Made by a program: the position numbers and the translations under genes. A stretch of 64,000 nt of DNA, taken from positions 3,002,371-3,066,370 of the forward strand of contig NC_023135.1 of assembly GCF_000511355.1 (NCBI RefSeq). The letters are read 5' to 3'. The notes under the pieces are model-generated. The model was not told the DNA's origin. It worked only from the letters and a program-made list of their open reading frames with translations, and did no database searches. Each line of letters starts with the position of its first letter. Position 1 is the first letter of the stretch. This stretch comes from Leisingera methylohalidivorans DSM 14336. Lineage in GTDB: Bacteria > Pseudomonadota > Alphaproteobacteria > Rhodobacterales > Rhodobacteraceae. Shown piece after piece: positions 61,740 through 64,000 of this stretch.

Positions 61740-62687
61740 ATGAACATGCAATCCACTCCCGCCTCTGCCCTGGCAAAAGAGCTGAAAGCGCATACCGGGC
61801 GCTTTACCGACAAGAAATTCGACTGGGATGCCTTTCCGTCCAATCGCGGTTTTCCCGAACTGGAACGCGCCCAGATGCGCTACATCGGATCTGGCGGCTC
61901 GCCCAAGGAGGGAGACACAACAACCCTGAAGCCGGACAATTTCACCGTCTCCCTTATCTATAAGGAGCCGGGAAAATACGCCGCCTGCCACAGCCACGAG
62001 ATCGAGGAAAGCTTCCTCATCATCAATGGGGCGCTGGTTGTCGGCTGGGAAAAGGACGGTGAAGTCGTCGAAGTGAACCTCGGCCCTAAGGACATGATCC
62101 TGAACGCCCGCGAAATCGGCCATGGTTTCCGCGTCGACGGTGTCGAGCCGGTGCTGATGTCGATTTCCGTCGACGTCGGCAAGCCGCTGCCGCCAGTCTA
62201 CCACTACCACCCGAAGGAACACGCCCCGGAACTCGCCCGCAGCTTTGGCGCGGAACCGGGCAAGACTCTGCCCTTTGACCCGGAAGGCGATCACCCGCTT
62301 CAGCAGCTCATGTCGCAATACGTGGTGCGTCATGCCGATCTGCCCACAATCTGGGAAGACGCAGGCTTCACCCGCAAGGTCTATGTCGGCGAAGGTGGCA
62401 TTGATTACGACACCTGCCGTAAGGAAATGTGGGGCGTTCCTGCCGGTGTCGCAGTGAAACCCTACACCCGCGCCGTCGAAGATGCTTTCCTTGTCCTTGA
62501 AGGGTCGCTGACCGTGGGCTGGGAACAGGACGGCGAACAGGTCGAAGTCGAACTGGGGCCGCGGGATCTGGTTAAAACCCCGGCTGGCCGCGCCCATTGG
62601 TTCCGCAACAACTCCGCCGCGCCCGCTGCCGTCTGGCACGTGATTGGCACCGCAGCAGATGATGGCGTCAGCTACGAAAAGGCCTGA
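61740..62687 (+). CDS. Bicupin protein
   Basis: A 315-residue protein with two cupin domains. The first (about residues 70-130) has the metal motif HSHEIEESFLIINGALVVGW and a later His in REIGHGFRV, suiting an iron- or manganese-dependent enzyme. The second (about 240-300) keeps the fold (PYTRAVEDAFLVLEGSLTVGW) but lacks the His-x-His and so appears to have lost the metal. Gentisate dioxygenase-type bicupins have this one-active-domain layout. GAGG precedes the ATG at 61740. A classical terminator follows it. Confidence 0.85.
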   Translation: MNMQSTPASALAKELKAHTGRFTDKKFDWDAFPSNRGFPELERAQMRYIGSGGSPKEGDTTTLKPDNFTVSLIYKEPGKYAACHSHEIEESFLIINGALVVGWEKDGEVVEVNLGPKDMILNAREIGHGFRVDGVEPVLMSISVDVGKPLPPVYHYHPKEHAPELARSFGAEPGKTLPFDPEGDHPLQQLMSQYVVRHADLPTIWEDAGFTRKVYVGEGGIDYDTCRKEMWGVPAGVAVKPYTRAVEDAFLVLEGSLTVGWEQDGEQVEVELGPRDLVKTPAGRAHWFRNNSAAPAAVWHVIGTAADDGVSYEKA

Positions 62688-62712
62688 TCATTCAAGATAC
62701 CTCCCCGAAACT

Positions 62713-62741
62713 GGCCCTCCCGCACGGGGGGCCTTTTTTTT
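62713..62741 (+). terminator. Intrinsic terminator after the bicupin gene
   Basis: GGCCCTCC (62713-62720) pairs with GGGGGGCC (62726-62733), 5-nt loop, followed by eight T. A textbook rho-independent terminator 26 bp past the stop codon. Confidence 0.93.
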
Positions 62742-62757
62742 GCGCCAGGCGCTGCGC

Positions 62758-63573
62758 TCACATCTGGTCTGAGGCCCAGCCGCGATAGCCAAGCGCCTCG
62801 GAAATCTCCTGCGCAACAGCCTTGAGCGCGGTTTCAATGCGCAGCAGATTGCCGCTGTCCAGGGCAAAGTCGCTGGCGTGACCCGTAACGTTCACCGCCC
62901 CGGCCGGCGAGCCGAGGTGATCATAGACGATCACTGCGGCCGAGCCGATCCCCGGCTCGAAATTCGCCTGGCTCCAGGCAATGCCCTGCATCCGGTCCTG
63001 ATCCAGCTGTTGCTCCAGCTCCTGAAGGCTGGTCCGGGTCTTTTCGGTAAAGGAGTCGAGGGTTGCCCCTTTGTAGAGCTGCCGCAGCATCACCTGAGGC
63101 AGCTGTGACAGCAGCATCCGGCCGATGGTCGTGGCATGGGCCGGCAGCCGGGTCCCTTCACGCACGTTGCTGGCGAGGTGAGAGTTCGGCGTTTCACGAA
63201 GCAGATAAACAATCTCGCGGCCATCCAGCACGCCAAGATGCGAGGAGAGGTTCAGCTCCGCCACCAGCTTTCGCAGGTAGGGGCGCGCCACCTGCACGAT
63301 CGACCGTTCATTCAGCGCTTCGGAGGCCAGCGCGATCAGGCCGGTGCCCAGCCGGTAGCCATTGCCCTCACCCGCCGACTCGATCATGCCCTCTGCTTCA
63401 AGCGTTGCCAGCAGCCGGATCAAAGTTGTACGGTTTATTCCCAGCGCCTTGGACGTCTTGCTGATGTTGCGGCAGCGGTTTCCGGCAGCGATATGACGCA
63501 GCAGAGCAAAGGCCCGAATGACCGGCGGCACCGAATAATCCGGTCTCTTCTCCACGCTCAACTCTTCCACCAT
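62758..63573 (-). CDS. IclR-family transcriptional regulator, distal
   Basis: A 271-residue IclR protein: winged helix PPVIRAFALLRHIAAGNRCRNISKTSKALGINRTTLIRLLATLEAEGMI (split by family consensus) and effector domain (SSHLGVLDGREIVYLLRETP, GTRLPAHATTIGRMLLSQL, FEPGIGSAAVIVYDHLGSPAGAVNVTG). GGAGG stands 5 nt before the ATG at 63573. Its promoter carries site A of the TGAACA repeat, shared with the operon and the monooxygenase gene, so this is the likely pathway regulator and is likely autoregulated. Confidence 0.92.
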   Translation of the reverse strand: MVEELSVEKRPDYSVPPVIRAFALLRHIAAGNRCRNISKTSKALGINRTTLIRLLATLEAEGMIESAGEGNGYRLGTGLIALASEALNERSIVQVARPYLRKLVAELNLSSHLGVLDGREIVYLLRETPNSHLASNVREGTRLPAHATTIGRMLLSQLPQVMLRQLYKGATLDSFTEKTRTSLQELEQQLDQDRMQGIAWSQANFEPGIGSAAVIVYDHLGSPAGAVNVTGHASDFALDSGNLLRIETALKAVAQEISEALGYRGWASDQM

Positions 63574-63585
63574 GCGCCCTCCAGA

Positions 63586-63613
63586 TTTGAACACTTCTGT
63601 CGCATTTGAACAA
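63586..63613 (-). promoter_or_regulatory. IclR-type operator candidate, site A (distal IclR promoter)
   Basis: TTTGAACA at 63586-63593 and TTTGAACA at 63605-63612, units 19 bp apart, lie directly upstream of the ribosome-binding site of the distal IclR gene. Same architecture as sites B and C. Confidence 0.65.
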
Positions 63614-64000
63614 ATACCCTTAGTTTGATCCGGGGCAAAGGACAATTAGGGAGCGGCAATCCTGTGAACTGTAGGTTTCTGCTTTGTCGCACAAATTTCG
63701 AGAAGGATTCACTGTGTGCATCCAGCGGGATAGCTGGTGTGCATGAGCCGTTGGGCCCCTACGAAATTTGTGCAGCAAGAGCCGCTCAAAGCCACAACCA
63801 GCGGCAATGCAAAATCTAATGTAAAGTGTGGGTGGCGGAGGGGATGGGACTAGCGTCGAACCTTCTCTGCCCCAACTGTTTTCGGCCTACTCCGACAGAG
63901 TGCGCCGACGCCTTCTTTTAAGACCTGCAGCCAAGAACACGGACGAGGGCATGCGGTCGGCTTCGGCCGAGCGCGTGACAATACTTTCAACTGTCGGTGC
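63614..64000. other. Right-edge non-coding stretch with a 12-bp inverted repeat
   Basis: No supported gene is present. GCACAAATTTCG at 63689-63700 and CGAAATTTGTGC at 63762-63773 are perfect 12-bp inverted repeats flanking 61 bp; inside lies a hairpin CCAGC-GGGATA-GCTGG (63722-63737) flanked by direct repeats GTGTGCAT (63714-63721 and 63737-63744). This could be an insertion-sequence relic or miniature element. The final 200 bp show nothing recognisable. Confidence 0.4.

Noticed and set aside
63136..63609. 157-codon plus-strand frame across the distal IclR gene
   Set aside because: Antisense to a clear IclR protein; no supporting signal.
1..64000. tRNA or rRNA genes, or a CRISPR array
   Set aside because: Gaps were read for cloverleaf ends, conserved T-loop GTTCGA-type segments and regular repeat-spacer patterns; none was convincing.

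Overview
The window is about 64% GC by eye and reads as the chromosome of a marine Rhodobacteraceae (Roseobacter-group) bacterium. The evidence is a SAM/SAH-type riboswitch in front of metK (a class I know from Rhodobacterales), the miaB-phoH-ybeY-corC-lnt-metK block, a sitABCD manganese/iron transporter, dimethylglycine-type GcvT oxidoreductase and MttB genes, and a large RTX serralysin. No tRNA, rRNA or CRISPR array was seen. Nearly all genes are on the minus strand.

Layout. 1-6324: the start of a LysR gene at the left edge and a five-gene dipeptide/oligopeptide ABC importer (binding protein, two permeases, two ATPases), then a regulatory gap. 6325-12954: an NTF2-like protein behind TetR-type palindromes, and a methylated-amine module (MttB-family methyltransferase, dimethylglycine/sarcosine dehydrogenase-like enzyme, GlxA-type AraC regulator) with a divergent LysR gene. 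12956-16700: sitABCD with a 21-bp-arm inverted repeat upstream. 16885-19968: a small unknown gene and a type I-secreted M10 metalloprotease. 20058-26040: a sulfatase/phosphonate monoester hydrolase-like gene and a four-gene cassette (M20 deacylase, 2,3-diaminopropionate ammonia-lyase, M24 hydrolase, Asp/Glu racemase-like). 26531-38364: housekeeping core (cmk, aroA, trmB, metK, lnt, corC, ybeY, phoH, miaB) with two small envelope genes that share an unnamed domain. 38493-42026: an unknown protein, a MocR regulator and an MFS exporter. 42027-45629: a decayed accessory island with remnants of a dynamin-like GTPase locus, IS110 and IS3 transposase remnants, and an AraC regulator.

45779-63645 is the most interesting part: an apparent 15-gene operon of 13.6 kb, nearly every junction overlapping by 1 or 4 bp or separated by a few bases. 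It encodes an NMT1/SsuABC-type ABC importer, two short-chain dehydrogenases, an alpha/beta hydrolase, an extradiol-type VOC dioxygenase, a thiamine-diphosphate enzyme, an aspartate-dehydrogenase homologue, an aldehyde dehydrogenase, an adrenodoxin-reductase-like flavoprotein, a flavodoxin, a small recombinase-like HTH protein, a Rieske oxygenase and a pentapeptide-repeat protein. Beside it lie a NicC/salicylate-hydroxylase-type monooxygenase, a bicupin and two IclR regulators. A direct repeat TGAACA-N13-TGAACAA occurs once in front of the operon, once in front of the monooxygenase and once in front of the distal IclR gene, so these look like one regulon for uptake and breakdown of a small, probably aromatic, nitrogen-containing compound. 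The substrate cannot be read from the sequence.

All family assignments come from reading motifs and translated sequence without database searches. Starts were moved from the longest frame wherever a ribosome-binding site or gene junction supported another start.
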